Shown here piece by piece: positions 1 to 8,572 of a stretch of 64,000 bases of DNA. The stretch lies in the NCBI GenBank assembly GCA_019635535.1, contig JAHBZH010000001.1, forward strand, positions 627,001 through 691,000. The letters are read 5' to 3'. The position numbers and the translations under genes are program-made. Every line of letters begins with the position of its first letter. The stretch's first letter is position 1. Source of the DNA: Sphingomonas sp. GTDB lineage: Bacteria > Pseudomonadota > Alphaproteobacteria > Sphingomonadales > Sphingomonadaceae. The notes beneath the pieces are model-generated. The model was not told where the DNA came from, did no database searches, and saw only the letters and a list, made by a program, of their open reading frames with translations.

Positions 1-1390
1 GATGCGGGATATCGTCATAGACGCTGAGCTCCAGCATCTTGGGATCGATCATGATCATTTTGCACTGCTCGGGCGTCAGCCGGTAGAGCAGCGACAGGAT
101 CATGCAGTTGAGGCCGACCGACTTGCCCGAGCCGGTCGTGCCGGCGACGAGCAGGTGCGGCATCGGCGCGAGATCGGCGACGACCGGATCGCCGGCGATG
201 TTCTTGCCCAGGATGATCGGCAGCGAGGCGACCTGATCCTCGAAGGCCGGGCTGGCGACCAGCTCGGCGAGGCTCACCATCTCGCGCTTGGCGTTGGGCA
301 GCTCGATGCCGATCACGGAGCGGCCGGGAATGGTGGCGACGCGGGCCGAGAGCGCCGACATGTTGCGCGCGATATCGTCGGCGAGCTGGATGACGCGGCT
401 CGCCTTGATGCCGCTGGCCGGCTCCAGCTCGTACATGGTGACGACCGGGCCGGGGCGGACCTCGACGATCTCGCCCTTCACCGAGAAATCCTCGAGCACG
501 CTCTCCAGCAAGCGGGCGTTGCGTTCCAGCGCGGCCTTGTCGAGCGCCACATTCACCGGCGGCGGCGCGGGGTTGAGCAGGTCGATCGACGGCAGGGTGT
601 AGCTGTCGCCCAGGGCCAGCGAGGGCTGCCGCTCGCGCAGCGGCCGCCGTTCGCGGTCGCGCGAGGAGGCGCGATCGGCGATGACCGGCGCGCGCTGCGG
701 CGCGGCGGGCGCGACGGCGGCGCGGGCCGGGCGCGGCTCCGTCTCCGGCCGGTTGCCGGTCTGCACCCGTTCGCGTTTCGCCCGGCGCGTCGCGAGCCAG
801 GCCCGCTCCTCGACGGTGAGGCCGAGACCGAGCAGGCAGAGAACGAGTCCGGCGGCGGCCGCGAGCGCGATGACGGCGATGCGGAAGGGCTGAACGATGC
901 TCTCGTCGCCGAGCCGGGCCAGAGCGAGCTCGGTGAGATTGGCGAGGCCGAGCCCGGCGCCGCCGCCCCATCCGGCGGGCAGACCGCTCACCGCCCCGCC
1001 GACGACCAGCGCGGCAGCGAGGCCGATCAGCACGATGCCGAGCAAGGTGAGAATCAGCGAGCGCAGCCAGCGCCCCGCCTCGACGCCGCGCGCGATCCTG
1101 AGGCCGATGACGAGCAGCAGCGGCAGGACCAGGGCCGAGGGCGGCCCCAGCAGGCTCAGCATCAGGTCCGCCGTCCACGCGCCGGGCGGGCCGATCCAGT
1201 TGCCGACCGGACCGGCGGCGGCGGTGTTGAGCGAGGGATCGCTGGTCCGGTAGCTCGCCAGAGCCAGCGCGGCGAGCAAAGCGAAGCCCGCCAGCGCGAG
1301 GCCGACGAGTACAGCGCCCGATCGCCGGGCGGCCTGGCTGAGGCCCTCCCGCCACCGCGCCATCCGGCCCTGGGCTGTCGTCGCCGCCAT
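1..1390 (-). CDS. ftsK: DNA translocase FtsK, N-terminal part (cut by window edge)
   Basis: Hexameric ATPase that pumps chromosomal DNA through the closing septum and activates dif recombination. The visible 463 residues comprise a membrane domain with about four hydrophobic segments (roughly residues 20-215), a Pro/Arg-rich linker, the alpha/beta translocase start (ALERNARLLESVLEDF, PGPVVTMYELEPASGIK) and the Walker A motif GTTGSGKS near residue 417. The Walker B, the rest of the motor and the gamma domain lie beyond the left edge. The ATG at 1390 precedes a basic cytoplasmic N-terminus (MAATTAQGRMARWREG). The gene is divergent from the hydroxylase at 1486 with a 95-nt gap. The linker is short compared with E. 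coli FtsK, as is common in alphaproteobacteria. Confidence 0.95.
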   Translation of the reverse strand, partial: MAATTAQGRMARWREGLSQAARRSGAVLVGLALAGFALLAALALASYRTSDPSLNTAAAGPVGNWIGPPGAWTADLMLSLLGPPSALVLPLLLVIGLRIARGVEAGRWLRSLILTLLGIVLIGLAAALVVGGAVSGLPAGWGGGAGLGLANLTELALARLGDESIVQPFRIAVIALAAAAGLVLCLLGLGLTVEERAWLATRRAKRERVQTGNRPETEPRPARAAVAPAAPQRAPVIADRASSRDRERRPLRERQPSLALGDSYTLPSIDLLNPAPPPVNVALDKAALERNARLLESVLEDFSVKGEIVEVRPGPVVTMYELEPASGIKASRVIQLADDIARNMSALSARVATIPGRSVIGIELPNAKREMVSLAELVASPAFEDQVASLPIILGKNIAGDPVVADLAPMPHLLVAGTTGSGKSVGLNCMILSLLYRLTPEQCKMIMIDPKMLELSVYDDIPH

Positions 1391-1485
1391 CAATTCGTGC
1401 CCCAAATGTTCCTGCCGTCACCATCGCCGCCCTGGACTCCCCGGTCAAGCTTGGCGTGGCCCGCGCGCCCGGCTAGAGCGGCGGA

Positions 1486-2706
1486 ATGCGGCAAGCGGAC
1501 GTCATCATCCTCGGCGGCGGCCTGGTCGGCCTGACGCTCGCCATCGCGCTCGACCGGCACGGGCTGGCCAGCCTCGTCATCGATCCGGCCGATCCGGAAA
1601 AGCAGGTCGCGCCCAGCTATGACGGCCGCGCGACGGCGGTGTCGTCATCGTCCTGGCGGATGCTGGAGGCGATCGGCGTCGCCGGGCGGCTGGCGGGGCG
1701 GACCTGCGCGATCCAGGCGATCCGGGTCAGTGACGGTCTCAAGCCCGGCGGCATCCTGTTCGACCCGGGGGCCGACGACGACCCGCTCGGCATCATGGTC
1801 GAGAACCGGCTGCTGCGCGCGGCCTTGCGCGACGTGACGCTGTCGGCGGAGCGGATCGACCTCCGGATGCCGGCGCGCGCCGTCTCCATCGAACGCGACT
1901 CGGTCGGCGTGCGGATCGCCCTCGGCGATGGCGGCGAGGCGCGCGCGCCGCTGCTGATCGGCGCGGAGGGGCGCAATTCGCCGGTGCGGGAAGCGGCCAA
2001 CATCCCGCTGGCGCGCTGGCGCTACGATCATGTCGCGATCGTCGCCACCGTGACGCACGAACGCGATCACGAGCGGACCGCCTACGAGATTTTCTATCCC
2101 GCCGGCCCGTTCGCGATCCTCCCGATGCAGGCGGGCGAGGATGGCAAGTTCCGCTCGGCGATCGTCTGGTCGGTCTCGGCGAAAGACGGCCCCGCCGTCG
2201 CCGCGCTGCCGGACCGGGCGCTGGCGCACGAGATCGAAAAGCGGATGGGCGGCTTCCTCGGCGACGTGGCGCTGGCCGGGCCGCGCTGGTCCTATCCGCT
2301 CGGCTTCCACCATGCCGCGCGGATCGCGGACACGCGGCTCGCGCTGGTCGGCGATGCCGCGCACGGCATCCATCCGATCGCCGGGCAGGGGCTCAATCTC
2401 GGCTTCCGCGACGCCGCCGCGCTCGCCGAGGTGCTGGTGGAGGGCGCCCGGCTCGGCCTCGATCTCGGCGACGCGCAACTGCTCGATCGCTACCAGCGCT
2501 GGCGCAGCCTCGACACGTTCATGGTGGCGCTCGCCACGGACGGCCTCACCCGGCTCTACGGCGTGCCCGGCAAGGCGGCGTCGGCGGTCCGCCGCTTCGG
2601 CATGGGCGCGGTGCAGCGGATCGGGCCGCTGAAGGACCGGCTGATGGCGGAAGCGCGGGGCGAATCGGGGGATATGCCGCTGCTGCTGCGCGGGCTGACG
2701 ATCTAG
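1486..2706 (+). CDS. UbiH/UbiF/VisC/COQ6-family FAD-dependent hydroxylase
   Basis: Flavoprotein monooxygenase that most likely hydroxylates the aromatic ring of ubiquinone precursors at the inner membrane. The 406-residue protein opens with the dinucleotide-binding motif IILGGGLVGLTLA (residues 7-19), and near residues 285-310 carries the second FAD motif LVGDAAHGIHPIAGQGLN, which is diagnostic of the UbiH/COQ6 family. Length matches the family. Which ring position it acts on (C1, C5 or C6) cannot be told from sequence, because alphaproteobacteria use various UbiH/UbiL/UbiM enzymes. It ends in a 4-nt convergent overlap with the small gene on the other strand. Confidence 0.9.
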   Translation: MRQADVIILGGGLVGLTLAIALDRHGLASLVIDPADPEKQVAPSYDGRATAVSSSSWRMLEAIGVAGRLAGRTCAIQAIRVSDGLKPGGILFDPGADDDPLGIMVENRLLRAALRDVTLSAERIDLRMPARAVSIERDSVGVRIALGDGGEARAPLLIGAEGRNSPVREAANIPLARWRYDHVAIVATVTHERDHERTAYEIFYPAGPFAILPMQAGEDGKFRSAIVWSVSAKDGPAVAALPDRALAHEIEKRMGGFLGDVALAGPRWSYPLGFHHAARIADTRLALVGDAAHGIHPIAGQGLNLGFRDAAALAEVLVEGARLGLDLGDAQLLDRYQRWRSLDTFMVALATDGLTRLYGVPGKAASAVRRFGMGAVQRIGPLKDRLMAEARGESGDMPLLLRGLTI

Positions 2707-3092
2707 ACCTTCTCGCTGACATGTCGTTCTTCGGCTTTCGCGGTCTTCGCGCTGCGGATCATCAGGAATGTCCCGGACCAGTCCCCGGGGATCGTCCACT
2801 CTCCCTCGATCTCGTCGCCGCCCGCCTGGACGATGCCGCGATAATGCGGCGTGGCGCGGCCGAGATCGTCGTAAACCTTGACGAAAGAGACAGAGTTTCC
2901 GGTGCGACGGCCCTCGATCACCGCGTGCTGCATCGTGCCCGCCGGCTCGAAATACTCGCCCGGCTGACGGATCACCCCAGTGATCAGGCCGCCGGTCTCG
3001 CGAATCGTCGCCTCAAACGTGTTCGGCGGATAGTGCGCCGGATAATTGTACACCCCGGTCCATTGGCCGCTGAGATCGGGATCGCCACTCAT
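2703..3092 (-). CDS. Conserved small protein of unknown function, lipocalin-like pattern
   Basis: A 129-residue protein that I do not recognise as a named family. It has no signal peptide or membrane segment. Repeated short beta-like stretches with regularly placed aromatic residues ([25 protein letters not shown]) suggest a small beta-barrel or lipocalin-like fold; this is inference. Its ATG overlaps the stop of the Trm112-like gene by 4 nt (ATGA), so it is the last gene of the cnoX/LON/Trm112 operon. Its 3' end overlaps the convergent hydroxylase gene by 4 nt. Confidence 0.75.
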   Translation of the reverse strand: MSGDPDLSGQWTGVYNYPAHYPPNTFEATIRETGGLITGVIRQPGEYFEPAGTMQHAVIEGRRTGNSVSFVKVYDDLGRATPHYRGIVQAGGDEIEGEWTIPGDWSGTFLMIRSAKTAKAEERHVSEKV

Positions 3093-3259
3093 TTCAGTAT
3101 ACGGGCCTCTTCGACCAGCAGCACCGGCACGCCGTCGCGAATCGGGAAGGCGAGGCCGGCGGCCTTCGAAACCAGTTCCTCCATTTCCGCGTCATAGCGC
3201 AGCGGCGCGCGTGTCACCGGGCAGACCAGCTTGGCCAGCAGCGCCGGATCGAGGTTCAT
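3089..3259 (-). CDS. Trm112-family small protein (UPF0434/YcaR-like)
   Basis: A 56-residue protein read from the ATG at 3259 ([20 protein letters not shown]) to a TGA at 3089. The pattern [13 protein letters not shown] followed by [20 protein letters not shown] is the bacterial Trm112/YcaR family, small zinc-ribbon-like proteins whose eukaryotic relatives activate methyltransferases. Only one of the usual zinc-binding cysteines is present, which is common for the bacterial branch. It overlaps both neighbours by 4 nt (ATGA), indicating translational coupling with the LON-domain gene upstream and the unknown gene downstream. The bacterial function is not established. Confidence 0.85.
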   Translation of the reverse strand: MNLDPALLAKLVCPVTRAPLRYDAEMEELVSKAAGLAFPIRDGVPVLLVEEARILK

Positions 3260-3891
3260 TGCAGCGTCCGCGGGCCGTCGGCGCCGCCCGGGGCCATGCG
3301 CTGGAACTGCATGAACTGGACGAGCAGGTCGGCACGGGCGAGCAGATCGGGCGCTTCCAGCAATGCCTGCTTCGACCCGACGTCGAGCGGGGCGATCTGG
3401 GCGATGCCGTTCACCAGCATCTCATCGTCCAGCCGCGCGACCGAGTCCCAGTCGACCGCATAGCCGAGCGAATCGGCATAGGCCCGGGCCTCGCGCTCGA
3501 TCTCGGCGCGATGGGCGATGCCGAGCGGCTCATCCTCCTCGTCGTCGTCGTCGAAGCCGGCGCGATCGGCGTCGATCTGGCGATACAGCGTATCGACCCG
3601 CGCTTCGCGCGCGATGCGGAACCGGCCGAGCCCTTCCAGCACGATGTTGAAGCGCCCGTCCTCCAGCTCCTCGCAGCCGTCGATCCGGCCGATGCAGCCG
3701 ATATCGAACACGGCCGGCGTCTCGCCGTCGCCTTTCGGCTGCACCATCGCGATCAGCCGGTCGCCGTCCAGCGCGTCGCGGACCATCGCGCGATAACGGG
3801 GTTCGAAGATATGGAGCGGCAATTGCGCGCGCGGGAACAGCAAGGCTCCGGCCAGCGGGAAGATCGGCACGCGGAGCAGCGTGGCCGCCAT
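3256..3891 (-). CDS. LON peptidase substrate-binding-domain protein
   Basis: A 211-residue stand-alone version of the N-terminal domain of Lon protease, without ATPase or protease domains. The opening [33 protein letters not shown] is the classic start of the LON domain, followed by [30 protein letters not shown]. Such proteins are thought to bind unfolded polypeptides or act as adaptors, but no role is proven. It starts 2 nt after the thioredoxin-TPR gene and overlaps the Trm112-like gene, so the three likely share one transcript connected with protein quality control. Confidence 0.9.
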   Translation of the reverse strand: MAATLLRVPIFPLAGALLFPRAQLPLHIFEPRYRAMVRDALDGDRLIAMVQPKGDGETPAVFDIGCIGRIDGCEELEDGRFNIVLEGLGRFRIAREARVDTLYRQIDADRAGFDDDDEEDEPLGIAHRAEIEREARAYADSLGYAVDWDSVARLDDEMLVNGIAQIAPLDVGSKQALLEAPDLLARADLLVQFMQFQRMAPGGADGPRTLQ

Positions 3892-3893
3892 GA

Positions 3894-4802
3894 TCAGCCG
3901 AACAGGATCTGCGACAGCCGCCGCCGCTGCGCCGCCGCCCAGGGGTCTTCGAGACCGATCGCCTCCAGCATCTGGAGCAGCCGCTGGCGCGCCGCGCCGT
4001 CATTCCACTCGCGGTCGCGGCCGATGCTTTCCAGCAATTGATCGGCGGCGGCATCGCGGTTCCCCGCCGCCATCAGCGCGCCGGCCAGTTCGTAGCGCGC
4101 CTCATGATCGTCCGGGTCCTTCGCGATCCGCGCCTCGAACTCGGCCGTCTCACCGGTGGGGGCGATCTCGGCGAGCGCGATGGCGGAGCGCGCCTGCGCC
4201 ACCGCCGCATCCTTCGCCGCCTTCTCCGGCAGCGCGTCCAGCGTCGCCTTGGCCTCGTCGATCCGCCCGGCCGCGACCAGCGCGCGGGCGAGGCCGGCGG
4301 CGGCCTCGGGATGCTCCGGCGCCATCTCGACGATCTGGCCGAAAATGTTCGCGGCGCGCTCGGCATCGCCTTCGGTCAGCACCTGCTCGCCCATCGCGAT
4401 CAGCGGCTCGACCTGCGTTTCGAGTTCCTGCGCCTCGCCCTGGACGGGGAGCTGGGCAAGCAGCTGGTCGAGCGCGCCGCTGATCTGGCCCTCGGTGCGC
4501 GCCGAGGAGAGGTCGGCGACGGGCTGGCCCTGGAAGATCGCATAGACGGTGGGAATCGACTGGACGCGGAACTGGGCGGCGATGAACTTGTCCTGGTCGA
4601 CGTCGATCTTGACCAAAGTCACGCCCCGCCCGGCATAATCGGCGGCGACCTTCTCCAGCACGGGGCCGAGCTGCTTGCAGGGCCCGCACCATTCCGCCCA
4701 GAAATCGAGAATGACGAGGCTCGTCATGCTCGGCTCGACGACATCGCGCCGGAATCGCTCGACCGCCTCGCGCTCGGCCTCGGTCATGCCCAATGTCGCC
4801 AC
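3894..4802 (-). CDS. cnoX: CnoX-type thioredoxin-tetratricopeptide chaperone
   Basis: A 302-residue fusion of an N-terminal thioredoxin fold (about residues 25-125, active site WCGPC with Cys39 and Cys42) to a C-terminal helical TPR region (about 140-290). This is the CnoX/YbbN family, a chaperedoxin that holds proteins during oxidative stress and passes them to GroEL. The E. coli protein has lost the first active-site cysteine. The intact CxxC here predicts real thiol-disulfide activity, as described for alphaproteobacterial homologues. The ATG at 4802 is preceded in the transcript by a GAAAGG stretch. It heads the operon with the LON-domain gene. Confidence 0.9.
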   Translation of the reverse strand: MATLGMTEAEREAVERFRRDVVEPSMTSLVILDFWAEWCGPCKQLGPVLEKVAADYAGRGVTLVKIDVDQDKFIAAQFRVQSIPTVYAIFQGQPVADLSSARTEGQISGALDQLLAQLPVQGEAQELETQVEPLIAMGEQVLTEGDAERAANIFGQIVEMAPEHPEAAAGLARALVAAGRIDEAKATLDALPEKAAKDAAVAQARSAIALAEIAPTGETAEFEARIAKDPDDHEARYELAGALMAAGNRDAAADQLLESIGRDREWNDGAARQRLLQMLEAIGLEDPWAAAQRRRLSQILFG

Positions 4803-4954
4803 GTCGAACCTTTCGGAAATGGGATGTCTTCAAAGGTCCTATGTGGGAAGAACGCCCCTCATGCCAACCCCGTTGCGACAGGGCTTGCCGGGCGAGAAAG
4901 CCCATGCTAGCAGCCGCCGCCTTACCCGGACCGGCCCCGCCGGTTCCGCCGAGA

Positions 4955-5029
4955 GCGGGCGTAGCTCAGGGGTAGAGCACAACCTTGCCAAGGTTGGGGT
5001 CGAGGGTTCGAATCCCTTCGCCCGCTCCA
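4955..5029 (+). tRNA. tRNA-Gly (anticodon GCC)
   Basis: A 75-nt cloverleaf. The acceptor arms GCGGGCG and CGCCCGC pair and are followed by T and an encoded CCA at 5027-5029. The D-loop stretch AGCTCAGGGGTAGAGC and the T-arm with GGTTCGAATCC are both present. The anticodon stem CAACCT/AGGTTG encloses GCC at 4987-4989, reading GGC and GGT glycine codons. There is no intron. No integrase or att-like repeat is visible next to it. Confidence 0.98.
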
Positions 5030-5097
5030 GTTTTTCAGATTAGGATGACTTTCGCGCGTCGCCGCCGGCTGCACCGGTGGCGCGGGGGAACGCGGAT

Positions 5098-5481
5098 ATG
5101 CGGATACTGATCGGCATCCTTTTCTGGACGCTCGCGGCGCTCGAAGGGCTGTGGCTGCTCTTCATGCTCATCGCTTCGCTCGCCGCCGGGCCGCGCATGG
5201 CAGAGAATGGCGACATGTGGTCGCCCATATTCACCAATATTCTGCTACCGCTGGCCCTGGTGACCGGGGCGATCCTGCTGTTCGCGCTGACCCGGTCGCC
5301 GGTAACGCGGGGGCTCGCGCTGCTGGTCGTCCTGGCGCCGGTCGTCTGGCTGTTCGCCGCGCCCGTGGGGGAAGGAAACACGGTCTATACGCGCTTCGTC
5401 GATCCGGCGGCGAACGACCTTGCCGGCGGCGAGGCCGCATCCGGCAACATGATCGGCAAACCCGAAAACGGCGTGGATTGA
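5098..5481 (+). CDS. Small integral membrane protein, unknown function
   Basis: A 127-residue protein with three predicted membrane helices (MRILIGILFWTLAALEGLWL, then a segment near residue 50 and another near 75) and a hydrophilic tail from about residue 95. I prefer the ATG at 5098, which has a GGGGGA ribosome-binding site about 8 nt upstream, to an in-frame GTG at 5077. It follows tRNA-Gly on the same strand and precedes the FKBP lipoprotein gene by about 46 nt. No family recognised. Confidence 0.75.
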   Translation: MRILIGILFWTLAALEGLWLLFMLIASLAAGPRMAENGDMWSPIFTNILLPLALVTGAILLFALTRSPVTRGLALLVVLAPVVWLFAAPVGEGNTVYTRFVDPAANDLAGGEAASGNMIGKPENGVD

Positions 5482-5527
5482 TTTCCTGCGCTTGGCGCGG
5501 CGCAAGCGACCGCCTATGCGGGCCGCC

Positions 5528-6034
5528 ATGAACAGATTCGCTCCCTCCGCGTTCGCCGCCGCCTTGCTGCTCGCCGGCTGCGGCCAGTCCGATGCCGATC
5601 GCCTCGCCGATCTCGCCAACGAACTCGATGCCGCGCGCCAGGCGGAGCTGAATGCGCCCGCGCCGCAATCGGCGACCACGCCGTCCGGCCTGCGCTTCGA
5701 GACGCTCAGCCCGGGCAACGGCGCCCGCCCGCAGCTCGGCCAGCCCGTATTGGTCACCTACGAAGGCCGCCTGGCGGACGGCACCGTCTTCGATTCGAGC
5801 GAGCAGCCGGTGCCGATGGTGGTGGGGCAGCTCATCCCCGGCTTCAACGAGGGGCTGCTGATGATGAACAAGGGCGGTCGCTACCGCCTGCGCATCCCGC
5901 CCGAACTCGGCTATGGCGAGCGCGGCGCGGGCGGCGGCGTGATTCCGCCCAATGCCGAGCTGGATTTCACGGTGACGCTGGTGGACATCGCCAATTCCGG
6001 TCCCGCCGGGATGCCGCCGCCCGCGGGAAACTGA
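5528..6034 (+). CDS. FKBP-type peptidyl-prolyl isomerase, lipoprotein
   Basis: A periplasmic folding catalyst that isomerises Xaa-Pro bonds. From the ATG at 5528 the 168-residue product begins with a lipoprotein signal (MNRFAPSAFAAALLLAGC, lipobox LLAGC), so it should be anchored to a membrane by Cys18. The FKBP core fills the C-terminal half: GRLADGTVFDSS, the region around VVGQLIPGFNEGLLMM and the segment YRLRIPPELGYGERGAGG are textbook FKBP motifs. A short charged helix (about residues 22-45) links lipid and catalytic domain. In-frame starts further upstream (5492 TTG, 5516 ATG) would put arginines before the signal and are less likely. Confidence 0.93.
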   Translation: MNRFAPSAFAAALLLAGCGQSDADRLADLANELDAARQAELNAPAPQSATTPSGLRFETLSPGNGARPQLGQPVLVTYEGRLADGTVFDSSEQPVPMVVGQLIPGFNEGLLMMNKGGRYRLRIPPELGYGERGAGGGVIPPNAELDFTVTLVDIANSGPAGMPPPAGN

Positions 6035-6044
6035 GGCACGCGGC

Positions 6045-6953
6045 TTATTCCTGAGCCGGCGGCGGTACGTCCGCGTTCGGGACAGGCGTGCGCGGCTCAA
6101 GCAAGGCGGCCGTCTCGATCGCATCGAGTGCGCGGCGGGCGAGCACATAGCGGCGCGCGTCCATCGCCCATTCGCGCGCGGCGTCGCGGCCGGGCAGGCG
6201 CATCACCTCGGCCAGCGCGACATCGACCTGGCCGGCTTCGAGCCGGCGGGTGGCACGGCGCAGCCGCTCGGCCGGGACGGGCGAGGGCGAGCCTTCGCGC
6301 CGGACGATGATCAGGCTGCCCAGCTCGGCGCGGATCGCATCCCACCAACCCTGCTCGGACCCGGCCCGGACCAGTAGCGGCGCGGCGCGCTGCAGCCCGT
6401 CCTGCAATTCCTGCAGCGTCACCGGCTCGCGCGCGGCGGCGATGATCGTGCCGACCGCCTGCGGCTGGGTCGCGCCGAAGCGCTGGCGCAGCAGCGCCTC
6501 GAGAAAGCCGAGCGCCACGCCCCGGTCGAGTGCGCGCCGCGCGGCGAAGGCGACCAGCAGCCCTTCCGCCCGATCGGCATTGCCGACCGCGGCGCGCGAT
6601 TGCGTATCGACCTGGCCGACCCGCTGCTCCAGCGCCGCGACGCGCCGGGTGATCTCGGGATCGATGACGATGCGCTGCGGCTCGGCGCCCGGTGCCGGTC
6701 GGGGCTGGGCGGGGCGCGCCACCTCGGTGCCCGGCTCCGGCTCCGGTTCGCTTTGTGTCGCCGGCTCGGTCACGGCCGGAAGCTCGGGCGCCACGCCGAC
6801 GAAGCGGGCGGCGGCATCCCATTTCGACAGCACCCAGCCCATCGCCGCCAGCCCCAGCGCGAAGCAGATCAACGCGAAGACCAGATAAGCGGGCCAGCCG
6901 CGCCGGCGCGGCTCGGCCATCCGGGTGTCGATCGGATCGTAATCGGCGTTCAT
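6045..6953 (-). CDS. Mitofilin-like / HemX-position membrane protein
   Basis: A 302-residue protein with a cytoplasmic N-terminus, one membrane helix (about residues 19-42, WPAYLVFALICFALGLAAMG), a Pro/Glu-rich spacer and a long helical periplasmic part that includes a predicted coiled coil around residues 95-125 (RRVAALEQRVGQVDTQSRAA). Position immediately after hemC-hemD and this architecture match the alphaproteobacterial mitofilin/Mic60-like family, which shapes inner membranes in some species. The start overlaps the hemD stop by 4 nt. The family assignment rests on context and topology, not on a catalytic motif. Confidence 0.8.
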   Translation of the reverse strand: MNADYDPIDTRMAEPRRRGWPAYLVFALICFALGLAAMGWVLSKWDAAARFVGVAPELPAVTEPATQSEPEPEPGTEVARPAQPRPAPGAEPQRIVIDPEITRRVAALEQRVGQVDTQSRAAVGNADRAEGLLVAFAARRALDRGVALGFLEALLRQRFGATQPQAVGTIIAAAREPVTLQELQDGLQRAAPLLVRAGSEQGWWDAIRAELGSLIIVRREGSPSPVPAERLRRATRRLEAGQVDVALAEVMRLPGRDAAREWAMDARRYVLARRALDAIETAALLEPRTPVPNADVPPPAQE

Positions 6954-7651
6954 GCGTGCGGCGGCCTCATTTCGCGATCAGTCTGGCACAGCTTCGCGGC
7001 AAGCTCCAGCAAGGCTTCGTCGCGCGGCCGATCGGCCGCCGCGATCCCGGCCCAGCCGTCTCCGGCCGCCTGCGCCACCGCCTCGCTCAGCGCCGCGACC
7101 CGCGTCGTGCGGCGATAGGCGGCGGCCAAGGCGGCGAAACATGCCGCCGCGCGGCGCGAATGGAGCAATGCGACCGCGCCCGCGCGCAACGCCGCGTCGG
7201 CCTCTGGCGGCAGGAATTCGATCGGTTCAGCGACATAGACGGGTACGGCCGCGATCCGGATGCCGACATCGTCCGGTGTCGCGCGATCGAGGCCGCAGGG
7301 CCACAGGGCCGAACGAATCCCGGCGCCTGCCATGTCGGCCATCAGCGCGCCGCCGTCGGCGGGACCGGTGATGACATCGAGGAATCCGGCTTCGCGCGCC
7401 GCCTCCGCCGTCGTTTCGCCGACTGCGTGGCAGGGCAGTTTCAGATATGGCGTCAAGCCGTCGCCGGCATGGCGCGCCGCATTGGCGCTGGTCAGCATCA
7501 CCGCGTCATAAGATCCCTCGGGCGCCGTCCAGGCAAGCGGACGGACCGTGAAGAGCGGCGCGATGACGGTCGCGAGACCGCGCGCCCGGGCGCGCGCGGC
7601 GGTGCGGTCCGCGCCGGGCTGCGGGCGCAGGATGAGGAGGGGCGCGCTCAT
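6950..7651 (-). CDS. hemD: Uroporphyrinogen-III synthase
   Basis: Cyclises hydroxymethylbilane to uroporphyrinogen III in haem synthesis. The 233-residue protein starts at the ATG at 7651 (MSAPLLILRPQPGADRTAARARA). It shows the LTSANAARH motif (about residues 54-62), HAVGETTAEAAREAGF near 78-93, and the second-half LLHSRRAA stretch. The family is poorly conserved, so the call rests on these motifs plus position directly behind hemC with a 4-nt overlap. It also overlaps the mitofilin-like gene, giving a hemC-hemD-membrane protein operon. Confidence 0.92.
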   Translation of the reverse strand: MSAPLLILRPQPGADRTAARARARGLATVIAPLFTVRPLAWTAPEGSYDAVMLTSANAARHAGDGLTPYLKLPCHAVGETTAEAAREAGFLDVITGPADGGALMADMAGAGIRSALWPCGLDRATPDDVGIRIAAVPVYVAEPIEFLPPEADAALRAGAVALLHSRRAAACFAALAAAYRRTTRVAALSEAVAQAAGDGWAGIAAADRPRDEALLELAAKLCQTDREMRPPHA

Positions 7652-8526
7652 GCCGAGAACATCGCGCGCAGCGTCGGGCTGGCTTGCGCCAACAAGCGCG
7701 CGGCCAGCTCCGCCGGCTCGCCGCCGGCGCCGGCGCGGACTTCGCTGCCGTCCGCGCTCAGGATTTCCGCCTCGATCCGGATCGCGCCGCCGTCGAGCAC
7801 GGCCCGGGCGGCGACGGCGGAATGACAATCGCCGCCCAGCGCCGCGAGGAAGGCGCGTTCCGCCGCCACGCAGCGATGGGTTTCGGTATGATCGATCGCC
7901 GCGATCAGGGCGCGCACCGGCTCGTTCTCCGCCAGCACCTCGATCCCGATCGCGCCCTGGGACGGCGCGGACAGAAAGCCTTCGAGCGGCGTGCCGACCG
8001 CGATGCCGAGCCGGTCCAGCCCCGCCGCGGCCAGCAGGGTCGCGTCGAACTCGCCGCGGGCGATCTTGTCGAGCCGGGTCTGCACATTGCCCCGGATGGT
8101 GCCGACCGCCAGATCGGGCCGCCGCGCCAGCAATTGCGCCGTGCGCCGGGGCGATGACGTGCCGATCCGCGCGCCCGTCGGCAGCGCGTCGAGGCTGTCG
8201 GCGCCGATCAGCCGGTCGCGCGTGTCGGCCCGTTTCAGCATTGCGGCGATCACCAGCCGCCCCGGCCGGATCGTCTCGACATCCTTCATAGAATGGACGG
8301 AAAGATCGGTGCGCCCCTCGATCAGCGCGCGGTCCAGCTCCTTGGTCCAAAGCGCCTTGCCGCCCACTTCGGCGAGGGGACGGTCCTGGATCACATCGCC
8401 GGTGGTGGTGATCGGCACGATCTCGGTTTCGACGCCGCATGTGGCGTGCAGCGCGGCGGCCACCATATGGGACTGGGCGAGCGCCAGCGGCGATCCGCGG
8501 GTACCGATACGAAGGGGATAGGTCAT
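7648..8526 (-). CDS. hemC: Porphobilinogen deaminase (hydroxymethylbilane synthase)
   Basis: Joins four porphobilinogens into hydroxymethylbilane. From the ATG at 8526 (MTYPLRIGTRGSPLALAQ) the product is 292 residues, a normal length. Recognisable motifs are the N-terminal TRGSPLALAQ, DLSVHSMKDVE, GTSSPRRTAQLLARRPDL and TIRGNVQTRL. The dipyrromethane cofactor attaches to the cysteine in GGDCHSAVAA. An open frame continues upstream of 8526, but the extra residues have no family match and would run into the divergent tsaD promoter region. The hemC and tsaD starts are 46 nt apart and divergent. Confidence 0.96.
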   Translation of the reverse strand: MTYPLRIGTRGSPLALAQSHMVAAALHATCGVETEIVPITTTGDVIQDRPLAEVGGKALWTKELDRALIEGRTDLSVHSMKDVETIRPGRLVIAAMLKRADTRDRLIGADSLDALPTGARIGTSSPRRTAQLLARRPDLAVGTIRGNVQTRLDKIARGEFDATLLAAAGLDRLGIAVGTPLEGFLSAPSQGAIGIEVLAENEPVRALIAAIDHTETHRCVAAERAFLAALGGDCHSAVAARAVLDGGAIRIEAEILSADGSEVRAGAGGEPAELAARLLAQASPTLRAMFSA

Positions 8527-8572
8527 TGCGGCGCTTGTGCTAGCCGCGTTCGCAATGGCAGGGAAGCGCGAG

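Noticed and set aside
2..1534. Long open frame on the plus strand across the ftsK region
   Set aside because: It has no family-like motif, is rich in Arg/Ala/Asp/Gln as expected for a shadow of GC-rich codons, and lies opposite a clear FtsK.
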